Source: Rutidosis leptorrhynchoides (Eukaryota; Streptophyta; Magnoliopsida; Asterales; Asteraceae). Taken from it: 64,000 nucleotides of DNA. The position numbers and the translations under genes are program-made. This document shows positions 11,462 through 24,528 of this stretch, piece after piece (the first letter of the stretch is position 1; every line of letters starts with the position of its first letter). The DNA lies in assembly GCF_046630445.1 (NCBI RefSeq), contig NC_092340.1, positions 17,834,001-17,898,000 of the forward strand, read 5' to 3'. The notes below the pieces were generated by a model that was not told the origin of the DNA, did not search any database, and was given only the letters and a program-made list of their open reading frames with translations.

Positions 11462-14400
11462 ACCGGAACACACCACTCTTTTCTTTTGAAGACCACATCA
11501 TTTCTCAATTTTCAAATCATGTATGCGCAAACCCATTTAAGAGCTTGCCAAATTTTGGTACCAAAACACAAAGATGGGATGGGCGTCGTATCATTTAGAA
11601 GATCGGGTAGGTTATATGAATTGACATTACCCAAGTTCCACCATTTAAATACCATATCCCAAATGTCACGACTATGTTTGCAAAAGATGAAAAGATGATC
11701 CACCGACTCTAAATCGTCATCACAAATAGGACAACGTACCGTATATAAGTCTATACCTCTTTTATCGAGTTCCATCTGCACGGGCATACGTTTTTTTATC
11801 AGCCTCCAAACCATTATTTCAATTTTTTTGGGATTAGATTATTGCGTATAGTAGGTTGTGGAGAGAAAATGCACCGATCAAATGCTCATCAATAAAGGAG
11901 GATAGCCTTTTAACGGTAAACTGCCCATTCGAAGCTAACACCCACTTCCATTGATCGTTACTGTTGTTGTCATGAGTATGATAAGAAACGAGCTGCAGCA
12001 GCTGATCGAATTTGCTCGAAGTTTGCCCGCTTGGTTGACGCATCCAGTTCCATTCGAAATTAGTACACCCGCCTTCCACTTTCATTCTTTCTTTTATCAA
12101 AGTATCTTTGTCGATTTCAAGCATGTAAAGTCTAGGAAAAAGGTTACATAACATATCCTCACCGATCCAATGTTCATGCCAAAAAGATGTATCACCGCCA
12201 TCTCCAATAGATTTGACAAATGAACTTCTAAAGGGCACTTGCATATCATCGATCAGAGAACTCAAGAAAATAATGTTTCGCTAAGTACCGGATGTCGGGG
12301 AGTGAGATATCTCACTTCCCGGCATAAGACCGCCACTAGAACCATAGATGCTATGAATAACCTTAACCCATAAAGTGTTGGTTTGGGTTTTAAACCTCCA
12401 CCACCGCTTTCCCAGTAATGCAAGGTTTTTATTTTTCAAAGACCCGATAGTTAACCCCCGTTCCCGTACGTATTTAAAACATTTTCCCACTTGATCCATG
12501 AAATTTTAGAGCCCGACCCCGTCCCGCCCCAAAAGAAAGATTTTCTTACACACTCGAGAGATTTAATTACGCAAGGCGGGGCTCGGAAGAGCGAGAAGTA
12601 GTACAACGGGAGGCTCGAGAGGACCGACATGATAAGAACTAATCTTCCTCCAAAAAACAACGAACGCATTTTTCAACCCGAGAGTCGTGTTTTGAACTTT
12701 TCAATGACCGGTTCCCAATCTTTCAATTTATTCATTTTAGAGCCAATGGGTAGACCGAGATATGTAAATGGAAATTTACCAATTTGACATCCCATATAAT
12801 TCGCAAGAGAGCTCACTTCACCATTATCAACACCGACAATGAAAACAAAGCTTTTTTTGAAAATTAACTTTTAGTCCCGATGCAAGCTCAAAGCATTTTA
12901 GAAGATTTCTTAAGTTTGTTGCATTTATATGACTCCATTCTCCAAAGAAAATGGTGTCGTCTGCATATTGTAAGTGCGACACCACCACTTTATCGTTCCC
13001 AACCTCAATTCCTTTAATTAAATTCTTTTCTAATGCAACTTTCGACAAGATGTTTAGACCTTCGGCCGCCAAGATGAACAAAAAAGGAGATAGCGGGTCT
13101 CCTTGACGGACACCTCTTTCAAGCGAGACTTCTTTAGTCGGGGCACCATTTACAATAACGAATATAGAAGCCGAATTTAGACATGTTAGAATCCACTTTC
13201 TCCATTTACAACTAAAACCCATACTCCTCATCACTTCTAGAAGAAATTCCCAATTAAGGCAATCAAATGCCTTTTCGAAATCTACTTTAAACACGATACC
13301 TTTTTTACGATTATTTTTTAGGAAGTCTATGGTTTCATTTGCTATAAGGGCACCATCTAGTATAAATCGACCTTTTAAGAATGCACTATATTCGGGGCTT
13401 ATAAGCGATGAAAGGACTTTTTGGAGTCTATTTGACAAGATTTTAGAGACTATCTTGTAATAGCTTCCGATTAGACTTATCGGTCTATAATCGCATAATC
13501 CCAATGGATCTTTCTTTTTCGGTATTAAGGTAACGAAAGAAGCGTTACACCCTCTTGAGATATCACCGATTTCCCAAAACCAATTAATAGCTTCAATAAG
13601 ATCTACTTTTATAACATCCCAAATTTTTTTATAGAAACGCATATTGAACCCATCGGGCCCGGGGGCCTTTGTACTCCCACAATCATTTACCGCTTCTCGA
13701 ATCTCGGATTCTAAAAATCTGTCCTCCAAGTTATTTTGATTCACTATTAGAGATAACAGGATAAGTTAAGTCTTCAAGAGAAGGTCGAAGCACATTCGGT
13801 TCTTCAAAAACTTTCTTAAAGTGATTAAATGCTTCGTTTTTTATATTTGGGGATCTCATTCCAAATTCCATTAATAATCAAACCTCTGATGTTACTCTTA
13901 TTGTTTTTACTTCGAATCAACGAGTGAAAAAAATATAGTATTTTCATCACCTTCAATGTTCCACTTAATCCCCGACTTCTGCTTTAAAATATTTGTTTTG
14001 ATCGTTTCCTTGCACATCCATTCTTTTCTTGTATGTTTCCACTCGGTTAATTCAGCATCGAATAGAACTGTGGTTTCTGCTTTCAGCTCGATTTTTGTTG
14101 CTTTATGCTTGAGATTCTCTATTTCATGATCTAACTGGCCAAAGTTTTCGAAGCTCCAAACACGAAGCGTCTTTTTGACATATTTTAGTTTATTCATGAA
14201 AGCATAATCTTTGCGGTTACCGTCTTGTTTTGAATCAGCCCACGCTTTCTAAACAACTTGTTCAATACCTTTTACATCTAACCAAGCATCAAATATTTTA
14301 AAAGGTTTTGGCCCGAAGTTGATGTCTTCATTTTTTAACACTATAGTGATCGAAACTAGTTCTTTCCAAGGTGACCGCTGATAGGTTGCCCCAAATTGAG

Positions 14401-15026
14401 TGAAACTTTTGACTTACCAAAAATCTATCGATTTTGCTAAACTTGGTACCATTATCACTAACACGGGTAAATAACCTTCCTCCAATTGGTATGTTAATGA
14501 GGCTACTTGAGGTGATGAAATCATTAAAGCGCCTTGCTCTACTATTGATAAATTCACAATTGAAGCGTTCCGATTGATCTCTTACTTCATATAAATCACC
14601 GCCAAGGACCCAAGATCCATTCGGGTCATTCACTAACTTGGCTAGGGCATCTCATAGACACTGTTTTTTCTCGTCGGTATATGGGCCGTAGATATTGAGG
14701 ATGTTAATTACTTCATCATTTCTTTTCCATTTTCCTCGAATGCCAAGAACACAATCAAAGTTAATGATATCAGTTTCCTCAAAATAATTGGTATCGCATA
14801 TTAAAAGTTGCCCTCCCGATTTCCCAACCATCTTGTGTTGTATGAAATCACAATCACAAGACCCCCACAAGTTTTGAACCCACATATTATTTATGGTGTG
14901 TAGTTTTGATTCTTGTATGGCTAGGAAAATAGGTTTTTCTTTTAGGATCAGTCATTTCGTAGCCCCGAATTTACTATCTTTCCCGATACCAAACCGTCTA
15001 ATATTATAGGACATAAATTTAAACAT
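11462..15026 (-). pseudogene. LINE A ORF2: endonuclease, reverse transcriptase, zinc tail
   Basis: Read on the minus strand from an ATG at 15026. An APE-type endonuclease comes first (SYNIRRFG, then QESK; GGDLYEVRDQSER near 14600, where the usual metal-site Asn is altered). A connector lies around 14197-13907. A long open reverse-transcriptase stretch at 13744-12827 has DFEKAFDCLNW, GVRQGDPLSPFLF and QYADD. A thumb/connection region in several frames follows, then a zinc-binding RT tail at 11814-11512 (CPICDDDLESVDHLFIFC). The role in the family is target-primed reverse transcription in the nucleus. At least six frame breaks or stops make this copy inactive, although the RT core alone is open for 305 codons. 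Confidence 0.85.
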
Positions 15027-15093
15027 TGATCAATAAAAATTCTGAAGATCAAAAACAGAAACATACTTACTTGACATAAGTTTTCTTCTTCTG

Positions 15094-15794
15094 CTATTTG
15101 AGCCCCAGTTGGCAACCACATTCATATACTCCGTCTGTGTTGAAAGAGTTATGTGAATTCAATGAAGCCACACTATTGGAATTGGTTGTCGATGTTGTCC
15201 TCCTATTATCGTTCGTATGCTTTTTCTTTGAGTTCATTGATTGGTCAACACCGGAAGAAGAATTTGATCGATTGGCTTCATTCGCACATGATGTGCATCT
15301 GCATCTTAACAAATTATTATCTACCTTTTGCTTTCTGGCTGAACATTTAATATTTAACATTCTTGAGGAGGATTTCCATTTTCTGATTCCTGTCCAGCAA
15401 CAGTCTATTTTTAATATATTATTTGCCTTACCGCTACATTTATCACCAATAATGGACCTGTGTTTAGCGAGTTTCGAGTTTAGTTTGGGGGTGGCTAAAG
15501 GGTTTGTTTGCGAGGTGGTTTTGTTTCTGTTTAATGTGCTCATCGGTTTAGATGATTTATGATTCATCGATGGGTCTGATTGATTTTGGGTAGGTAAAGT
15601 GGATGGAATGGGCTGAATAAGATGGGGTAATGGGTTGGATTGATTTGAAAGGTGGGTTGGACAGTTTAGCTTTGTAATTGGTGGGCTGGGAAAAAGATGT
15701 AGGTTTGGGCTTGTTTGGATAGGTGATGATGAATGTGGGGTGAAAGGTTTTGGGTTATTGGTTAGATTGTTTTGGTGCTGGACTGGGCTGTATT
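15094..15794 (-). pseudogene. LINE A ORF1, C-terminal low-complexity part
   Basis: One minus-strand frame stays open from the C1 insertion point at 15794 down to a stop at about 15094. It begins Pro/Ser/Asn/His-rich and becomes Ser/Asn/Lys-rich with scattered cysteines (for example CRCTSC). It directly precedes ORF2, as ORF1 does in plant LINEs. ORF1 proteins of this class bind RNA, but the RNA-binding part is not in this segment. Upstream sequence is displaced to 20065-20087, 35106-35147 and 39017 onward by three insertions. No recognisable domain. Confidence 0.6.
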
Positions 15795-15966
15795 TGTGAC
15801 AACCCGGAAAATTCTGACCAAATTTAAACTTTATCTTTATATTACTCTGACACGATAAGCAAAGTTTGTTAAGTTGAATTTCAAAAATTTTAAACTGTGT
15901 TCATACATTCATTTGACCTCGACCAAATTCCGACGATTCACGAACCATTATAAAAATGAATATGAT

Positions 15967-15978
15967 TATATATATGTA

Positions 15979-16043
<65 letters not shown>
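15967..16043. repeat. (TG)n-(TA)n microsatellite
   Basis: A TG run followed by a TA run inside LTR C1. The matching place in LTR D, in opposite orientation, is the TA/CA tract near 55522-55582. Confidence 0.9.
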
Positions 16044-16046
<3 letters not shown>

Positions 16047-16482
16047 CTTGAAAACGTTAATAATGTATTAGATGTATAATACTTTTCATGAACATATTCG
16101 TTTCAATATATTTATCGGCAGAATTAAAAGATAATATCAAGTGATTGGTTTATCAGATATATTAAGATATGATTATGGGTCTCTGTTGTGAGGTCCACTG
16201 TGATTTAAGAAATCTGTCCTTTTTAACAATATTCGGGAAATGATAAAGTGATTTACGAGTAAGAACAAATCTGTCTATTATCGAGAATTAGAAAAAGGTT
16301 AGTGGAAGACTAAACTACATAATAATCATTTGATTTAGTTTCAAATGTACGAAAATGCTTTACAATATAATAGAACTCGATTATTTAAGATGTCTTTGAT
16401 TAAATAACGTGAGATGGAATATCGGTTGTTAAATATATAGATAACTTGCAACGTGTATTTAAAACGTGTTTACAAATATTGA

Positions 16483-16484
<2 letters not shown>

Positions 16485-16556
<72 letters not shown>
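16485..16556. repeat. (AT)n microsatellite
   Basis: About 36 uninterrupted AT units inside LTR C1. Confidence 0.9.
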
Positions 16557-16560
<4 letters not shown>

Positions 16561-17214
16561 TCAAATTAAGTAACACTTGATTCGATTGATATTTAGATAT
16601 GTCATCTAGGACGTTTGATAAATGTTGGCGAAAAATGGATTACGCCAAATTAAGCTTTAATGTATAAACGATACGTGTTATAATATTTTCTAAACAAAAT
16701 TTAAAACGACCTTTGAAATATAATTAGTTTTGAAAAACTAAATATTATATTATTACATAAATTTTTCCATTACTTATGAAATATACAAGTTTATATTTTT
16801 AAATAAAAATATATATATATTATAGTGTAATACTAATTTAGTTATAAGACGTGTCGATTTAAAATAATACTTTTATATACATAGCGAGACGATGATTTAT
16901 AGAAGCAAATGACCATAACACTCAAAGGATTAGTTTTTTCATTAATTTAAGTCTAATTATTAATAAAGGTACACGTCGCGTAACGTAAAGTGCTAGTTTT
17001 CTAAACGTACAAAAAATTTGTTCGAGAAACCGAAACTGGGACATAAGTCGAGTGACAACGTACGAGTCATTGGAACTAAAATTACAATTTAACTATGCAC
17101 GTAAATATAATATAATATATAAATAATTATATAAATTAAATATATTATATAAAATATAATATTAAAAACCAGCAGCCCACGTGAGAAAAATCGATTGATA
17201 GCTGGGACAGGGCA

Positions 17215-17263
17215 CCATGCGATCGCATGGCTATGCCCCATAAATCCCATGTGATCGCATGGG
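17215..17263. promoter_or_regulatory. Paired CGATCG palindromes in LTR C1
   Basis: CCATGCGATCGCATGG at 17215-17230 is a perfect 16-bp palindrome; a second copy at 17246-17263 has one mismatch. LTR D has a matching pair at 55065-55082 and 55098-55113. Conservation of the pair and of each palindrome suggests a dimer-binding regulatory site (inference). Confidence 0.5.
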
Positions 17264-17346
17264 TGGGGTTGGTGGCTGAAGTTTATAAATCGAGCGAGTT
17301 CGGTTCTCATTCATTCATTTTTCTTCTTCTTTCTTAATTACACATC

Positions 17347-17347
<1 letters not shown>

Positions 17348-17402
<55 letters not shown>

Positions 17403-17403
17403 T
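17348..17403. repeat. (ATT)n microsatellite
   Basis: Trinucleotide run inside LTR C1, followed by imperfect ATT-rich sequence to about 17480. Confidence 0.9.
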
Positions 17404-17969
17404 ATATTAATATTATTATTATTATGATTAATATTATTATTATTAATCAAATTATTATTAGTAGTAGTAGTATTATTAGTATTATACATAAAATACTACG
17501 ATGAGGTTATGAGCGAGTAATATTCAAACGGGATTTTTCGAGCGGGATAGAGCTAAGGAAATTATGGGTTAGCTATGGAGGTTATAGGTATGGTTCGGGA
17601 GTATAGCTCGTGAGGTCAAACTAGTGTTTATCATCTCCGTTGCGTCTACGTACTTTCCTGCAATATTGAATCTCAATATTGATACGTGAGCACTCATATC
17701 TTGTCTTTTATATATTAATAGTGTATCCCTGACTAGTGCTCGAGTAAATAGGATTATGCATGCTTGTATGTTTAATATTGTCGTTAGATAGTTTATGATG
17801 AATCCTGAATTTAATATATATGCTACTAAGATAAGGTATATGATATGCATGTCGTTGGAAAGCTGGCGAAAAATTAATAACTTTTCATTTAGAAAGCGTA
17901 TAATTTCAATTAACGGATTAAAAGATATCGTCAATTGAATTATCTATAATTTTAAGTATTATTGTTAAA

Positions 17970-18084
17970 ATAATTATTATTATTATTATCGTTATCGTTA
18001 CCGTTATCGTTATCATTAACGTTATCGTTATCGTTATCGTTATTGTCGTTATTATCGTCATTATTATTATTATCTAATAACCAA

Positions 18085-18165
<81 letters not shown>
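17970..18165. repeat. GTTATC-like and (ATT)n arrays
   Basis: An imperfect hexamer array of GTTATC type (about 17978-18050) passes into a long ATT run (18085-18165). The poly-Asn frame across it is a translation artefact of the repeat. Confidence 0.85.
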
Positions 18166-20212
18166 AATAATTAATATTTTTTATCAAAACTATCATTCTA
18201 TTATTTTTATCATCATTATTATTATTAAAAATATCATTAATATTAGAATTAGCACTTTTATTAAAATTATCATTTTTAATAGAAATATCATTTTTATTAT
18301 AAAATATTATCATTATTATCATATTAGGATTATTGTTATTAAAAATTATCATTTTTGATAGAATTATTTTTATAACATATTATTATTATTATTCTTATTA
18401 TGAAAATTATTATATATAGTAAATATTATCATTAAGATAAATTATATTTTTACTAATATTAAAGTATCGATACTATCAATTATCATTTAAAATTTATCAT
18501 TTTTATTAAAACTATCATTCTATTAAAAATTACTATTATTATTAAAAATTATCATTTTTATTAGAATATATTATCATTAAAAAGTATAGAATTAAAAACT
18601 ATAGTTTTATTTAAAATTATCGTTACTATCAATTTTATTAGTATTATTAATATCATCATTATTATTACCATTATTATTTATATTAAAATACTTTCAATAA
18701 CATTATCGTTATTATTATTATCATTATTATTCTTATAAAATAATACAACTTTTACTCATTATTATTATTATTATCAATATTATCAAATAAATATGTGATA
18801 AAAAGATATTTTTACCACACGTAATATAATTACATTAATAATACATACTACTATATTTTTATGATATTAAGTGAACTTTATTACTTGAGATATATAAAAG
18901 TGTATTTTTATCATATATAAATTTTAATATAAATTTTATTTATTAATAAATGACTTGTATTATTTACTCTAATAAAATCTGATAAATATATTTAAATATA
19001 TAAAACGACTATGTTTAAGTTATATAATAAACATGTATAGATTTTGTAAATCATTTTGGGTCAAATTGACTTTTGTTGACTTTTGCGTATCGATCTCGAG
19101 CATTAGGATTGTGATACACTACGACTTGACCTAAATTGTTAAACAGATATTGACCAACATATAAATATATATATATATATATACTTAATATAGGTTCGTG
19201 AATCCGAGGCCAACCTTGCACTTGTTCAATGCCATCATATGCATAATTACTACGAAATACAGTATTGTGAGTTTCATTACTCCCTTTTTAAATGCTTTTG
19301 CAATATATATTTTTGGGACTGAGAATACATGCGCTGCTTTTATAAATGTTTGACGAAATAGATACAAGTACTCGAAAAATTACATTCTATGGTTGGATTA
19401 TCGAATCGAATATCACCCTTTTAGCTTGGTAACTTAAGAATTAGGGAACAGACACCCTAATTGATGCGAATCCTAAAGGTAGATCTACGAGCACTAACTC
19501 CCCCATACTGGAAAATGATATGCTTTAGTACTTCGAATTTATATTATACAGACGAGTTTCTGTTTGGGGATATTTTATATGCATTATGTTAATGTCGGTT
19601 ATGAATGATTTTTAAACACTTGCGAGTGTATGATTATTGAATAAGGGAAATCTTGTGGTCTATTAAAATTATGGAAATGATTGATTACGATAAACTAATG
19701 AACTCACCAACCTTTTGGTTGACACTTGAAAGCATGTTTATTCTCAGGATTGAAAGAAATCTTCCGCTGTGCATTCGCTCATTTTTAAAGATATTACTTG
19801 GAGTCATTCATGGCATATTTCAAAAGACGTTGCATTCAAGTCATTGAGTTCAGTAAAGATTATGATTAAGTAAATGATAGATTAGATCATTTATAGTTGG
19901 ATATTATGAAATGGTATGCATGCCTGTCAACTTTCGATGTAATGAAAGTTTGTCTTTTAAAACGAATGCAATGTTTGTAAAATGTATCCTATAGAGGTCA
20001 AATACCTCGCAATCTAATCATATGTTATTGTATTCATCCTTATGGATTAGGACGGGTCGCTTCAGTATTGGTTGGATAAATGGGTTGTGTAACACCCCGT
20101 TTTCCCGCACGTATCGAAAGGCTAGGTGAATATAGGAAGCGGGTTTGGAATGTACAAATTAAATAAAATCGAAAATTGTTTAAGTTGGTCGAACTGTCCA
20201 GTTACAGCCTTA

Positions 20213-20335
20213 GGCCGCGCCGCGACAATTGGGTCCGCGCCGCGGCATATAAAGCAATTCCAGATCAGAAGTCAAGTTAAAAGGGGTCATTTTTCCTTCG
20301 TTAGGTCACGCCGTGACAAATGGGCCGCGCCGCAG
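20213..20335. promoter_or_regulatory. Duplicated GC-rich palindrome module in LTR B2
   Basis: Two copies of a unit of about 35 bp, each with two palindromic motifs centred on one C: CCGCGCCGCGG (20235-20245) and GTCACGCCGTGAC (20305-20317) are exact, the others imperfect. They stand out sharply from the AT-rich surroundings. B1 has similar motifs near 10800-10925. A regulatory role is inference. Confidence 0.45.
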
Positions 20336-21181
20336 CACCTCTACAGTTTTGACTTCGATTTTAGCTCAAATTAAATAAATTTAAGGGGCAAATTGGTAAT
20401 TTAACATGTGGATCTGATGGGAGCATTAAACCTCCACCACTAGTTCATTTATTTCATTTCCTTTTCTATTTTCTTTCCAATTTTCTCCCAAAACACAAAA
20501 CCCACTTAGTTTAATCTTGAGATTTGGAGTTGGAGATTTGTGAATCAAACCTAGGAGCGAGATTTAAAGTTGTTCTCCTTGTTACTAGCTACAAGAAGAT
20601 AGTCTTGGTAAGTTCTAACTTTATGTTTTAAGTTTTAATTGGTTAATGGTTAGAGTTTGGGTTATGTTGTTGTAATGAAACCCTAATAACCACAATCTAG
20701 GATTTTGGCCTTGTGATTTGAGGTTGTAAGTGTCAATTGGTGTTTTTAGTCACTAATACACTTTAAGATTTATGAAAGAAGTGTTAATGGGTAAGTTTGA
20801 CTTGATTGTGAGTTTAAGTGATATAAAATGGGTCAAAATGTACTAGTTGACCTAATTAGAGGAAATGGGTATGGATTACCCTAAGTTTTGTGTTAATTGA
20901 AGTTAATAGACTTTAATTCACTAGTCTTAGTGATTAGAGTCGAGTCTTGGCCATTTATGGGCGGTTGTGAGTAGTTGAGTCATTTAATGCAAATTGGGTC
21001 ATTAAATGCTCAAGTGGGAGTATTATGGTTAATCACACTAGTTGTGAAATTGAATGTGCACTTAATGATTTAGGTACATTGTGTTGAATCTCGGAAGTGC
21101 TAAATCATCATCCTTGTGACAAGGTAAGTGGAATAATTATGCGTTCATGTATATGGCATGTTTATTTGTGAATGTTATGGT

Positions 21182-21277
21182 ATGAACCATGTGCCGGTAG
21201 TGCCATAACATGTATGGGACGGATATAGGATGTGAACCACGTGCCGGTAGCATCGAGTGTGAACCACGTGCCGGTAG
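21182..21277 (+). repeat. G-box repeats, left part (LTR B2)
   Basis: Three copies of TGAACCAYGTGCCGGTAG at 21182, 21232 and 21259; two contain the G-box core CACGTG. Three more copies follow the gypsy insertion at 34403-34501. G-boxes are bound by plant bZIP and bHLH factors (established), so these could be LTR enhancers (inference). Confidence 0.6.
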
Positions 21278-21278
21278 T

Positions 21279-24200
21279 TGTAGTGACCCGAACTTTTCCA
21301 TGTTTATATATATTAATTGAGATTGATATTTACATGATTAAATGTTTCCAACATGTTAAGCAATCAAACTTGTTAAGACTTGATTAATTGAAATATGTTT
21401 CATATAGACAATTGACCACCCAAGTTGACCGGTGATTCACGAACGTTAAAACTTGTAAAAACTATATGATGACATATATATGGATATATATATAGTTAAC
21501 ATGATACTATGATAAGTAAACATATCATTAAGTATATTAACAATGAACTACATATGTAAAAACAAGACTACTAACTTAATGATTTTTAAACGAGACATAT
21601 ATGTAACGATTATCGTTGTAAAGACATTTAATGTATATATATCATATTAAGAGATATTCATACATGATAATATCATGATAATATAATAATTTAAAATCTC
21701 ATTTGATATTATAAACATTGGGTTAACAACATTTAACAAGATCGTTAACCTAAAGGTTTCAAAACAACACTTACATGTAACGACTAACGATGACTTAACG
21801 ACTCAGTTAAAATGTATATACATGTAGTGTTTTAATATGTATTTATACACTTTTGAAAGACTTCAATACACTTATCAAAATACTTCTACTTAACAAAAAT
21901 GCTTACAATTACATCCTCGTTCAGTTTCATCAACAATTCTACTCGTATGCACCCGTATTCGTACTCGTACAATACACAGCTTTTAGATGTATGTACTATT
22001 GGTATATACACTCCAATGATCAGATCTTAACAGCCCATGTGAGTCACCTAACACATGTGGGAACCATCATTTGGCAACTATCATGAAATATCTCATAAAA
22101 TTACAAAAATATGAGTAATCATTCATGACTTATTTACATGAAAACAAAATTACATATCCTTTATATCTAATCCATACACCAACAACCAAAAACACCTACA
22201 AACACTTTCATTCTTCAATTTTCTTCATCTAATTGATCTCTCTCAAGTTCTATCTTCAAGTTCTAAGTGTTCTTCATAAATTCTACAAGTTCTAGTTACA
22301 TAAAATCAAGAATACTTTCAAGTTTGCTAGCTCACTTCCAATCTTGTAAGGTGATCATCCAACCTCAAGAAATCTTTGTTTATTACAGTAGGTTATCATT
22401 CTAATACAAGGTAATAATCATATTCAAACTTTGGTTCAATTTCTATAACTATAACAATCTTATTTCAAGTGATGATCTTACTTGAACTTGTTTTCGTGTC
22501 ATGATTCTGCTTCAAGAACTTCGAGCCATCCAAGGATCCGTTGAAGCTAGATCCATTTTTCTATTTTCCAGTAGGTTTATCCAAGGAACTTAAGGTAGTA
22601 ATGATGTTCATAACATCATTCGATTCATACATATAAAGCTATCTTATTCGAAGGTTTCAACTTGTAATCACTAGAACATAGTTTAGTTAATTCTAAACTT
22701 GTTCGCAAACAAAAGTTAATCCTTCTAACTTGACTTTTAAAATCAACTAAACACATGTCCAATATCCATATGATATGCTAACTTAATGATTTAAAACCTG
22801 GAAACACGAAAAACACCGTAAAACCGGATTTACGCCGTCGTAGTAACACCGCGGGCTGTTTTGGGTTAGTTAATTAAAAACTATGATAAACTTTGATTTA
22901 AAAGTTGTTATTCTGAGAAAATAATTTTTATTATGAACATGAAACTATATCCAAAAATTATGGTTAAACTCAAAGTGGAAGTATGTTTTCTAAAATGGTC
23001 ATCTAGACGTCGTTCTTTCGACTGAAATGACTACCTTTACAAAAATGACTTGTAACTTATTTTTCCGACTATAAACCTATACTTTTTCTGTTTAGATTCA
23101 TAAAATAGAGTTCAATATGAAACCATAGCAATTTGATTCACTCAAAACGGATTTAAAATGAAGACGTTATGGGTAAAACAAGATTGGATAATTTTTCTCA
23201 TTTTAGCTACGTGAAAATTGGTAACAAATCTATTCCAACCATAACTTAATCAACTTGTATTGTATATTATGTAATCTTGAGATACCATAGACACGTATAC
23301 GATGTTTCGACCTATCATGTCGACACATCTATATATATTTCGGAACAACCATAGACACTCTATATGTGAATGTTGGAGTTAGCTATACAGGGTTGAGGTT
23401 GATTCCAAAATATATATAGTTTGAGTTGTGATCAATACTGAGATACGTATACACTGGGTCGTGGATTGATTCAAGATAATATTTATCGATTTATTTATGT
23501 ACATCTAACTGTGGACAACTAGTTGTAGGTTACTAACGAGGACAGCTGACTTAATAAACTTAAAACATCAAAATATATTAAAAGTGTTGTAAATATATTT
23601 TGAACATACTTTGATATATATGTATATATTGTTATAGGTTCGTGAATCAACCAGTGGCCAAGTCTTACTTCCCAACGAAGTAAAAATCTGTGAAAGTGAG
23701 TTATAGTCCCATTTTTAAAATCTAATATTTTTGGGATGAGAATACATGCATGTTTTATAAATGATTTACAAAATAGACACAAGTACGTGAAACTACATTC
23801 TATGGTTGAATTATCGAAATCGAATATGCCCCTTTTTATTAAGTCTGGTAATCTAAGAATTATGGAACAGACACCCTAATTGACGCGAATCCTAAAGATA
23901 GATCTATCGGGATCAACAAGCCCCATCCAAAGTACCGGATGCTTTAGTACTTCGAAATTTATATCATATCCGAAGGGTGTCCCGGAATGATGGGGATATT
24001 CTTATATATGCATCTTGTTAATGTCGGTTACCAGGTGTTCACCATATGAATGATTTTTATCTCTATGTATGGGATGTGTACTGAAATATGAAATCTTGTG
24101 GTCTATTATTATGATTTGATATATATAGGTTAAACCTATAACTCACCAACATTTTTGTTGACGTTTTAAGCATGTTTATTCTCAGGTGATTATAAGAGCT

Positions 24201-24527
24201 TCCGCTGTCGCATACTTAAATAAGGACGAGATTTGGAGTCCATACTTGTATGATATTGTATAAAAACTGTATTCAAGAAACTTATTTTGTTGTAACATAT
24301 TTGTATTGTAAACCATTATGTAATGGTCGTGTGTAAACAGGATATTTTAGATTATCATTATTTGATAATCTACGTAAAGCTTTTTAAACCTTTATTGATG
24401 AAATAAAGGTTATGGTTTGTTTTAAAATGAATGCAGTCTTTGAAAAACGTCTCATATAGAGGTCAAAACCTCGCAACGAAATCAATTAATATGGAACGTT
24501 TTTAATCAATAAGAACGGGACTTTTCA
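21279..24527 (+). repeat. 5' LTR of the gypsy element
   Basis: Begins TGTAGTGACCCGAAC and ends CTTTTCA, 3249 bp. It contains the shared palindrome GATAGATCTATC at 23897-23908 and the shared core with GCATGTTTATTCTCAGG and CTTCCGCTGTCGC near 24171-24211. No unambiguous TATA box or start site can be chosen by eye because TATA strings are common here. Confidence 0.95.
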
Positions 24528-24528
24528 G

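Larger units (their letters stand above)
15795..20064 (+). mobile_element. Solo LTR C1
   Basis: A 4270-bp single LTR beginning TGTGACAACCCGG and ending GACGGGTCGCTTCA, with GTATT duplicated at 15790-15794 and 20065-20069. It shares its internal core with LTRs C2, D, E, F and the gypsy element: TTTGGGACTGAGAATACATG near 19313, the palindrome at 19480-19489, and GCATGTTTATTCTCAGG followed by CTTCCGCTGTGC near 19732-19774. It also has paired CGATCG palindromes at 17215-17263 like those of LTR D, so C1 and D are the closest pair. Much of its middle is microsatellite. Confidence 0.9.

Noticed and set aside
11169..11476. Tyr/Ile repeat frames on both strands
   Set aside because: They read through a (TA)n microsatellite in LTR B1.
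15098..15562. 154-aa plus-strand hydrophobic frame
   Set aside because: It mirrors the minus-strand LINE ORF1 frame, which continues openly to 15794 and sits in the right place before ORF2.
17970..18165. Possible CRISPR-like or satellite array (GTTATC and ATT runs)
   Set aside because: Simple sequence without unique spacers; a plant LTR microsatellite.
18074..18352. Poly-asparagine open frame on the minus strand
   Set aside because: It is only a translation of an ATT microsatellite in LTR C1.
21853..22086. 77-aa frame in the gypsy 5' LTR, repeated at 31707-31940
   Set aside because: Conserved only because both LTRs are copies of each other; no domain and no support in sister LTRs.
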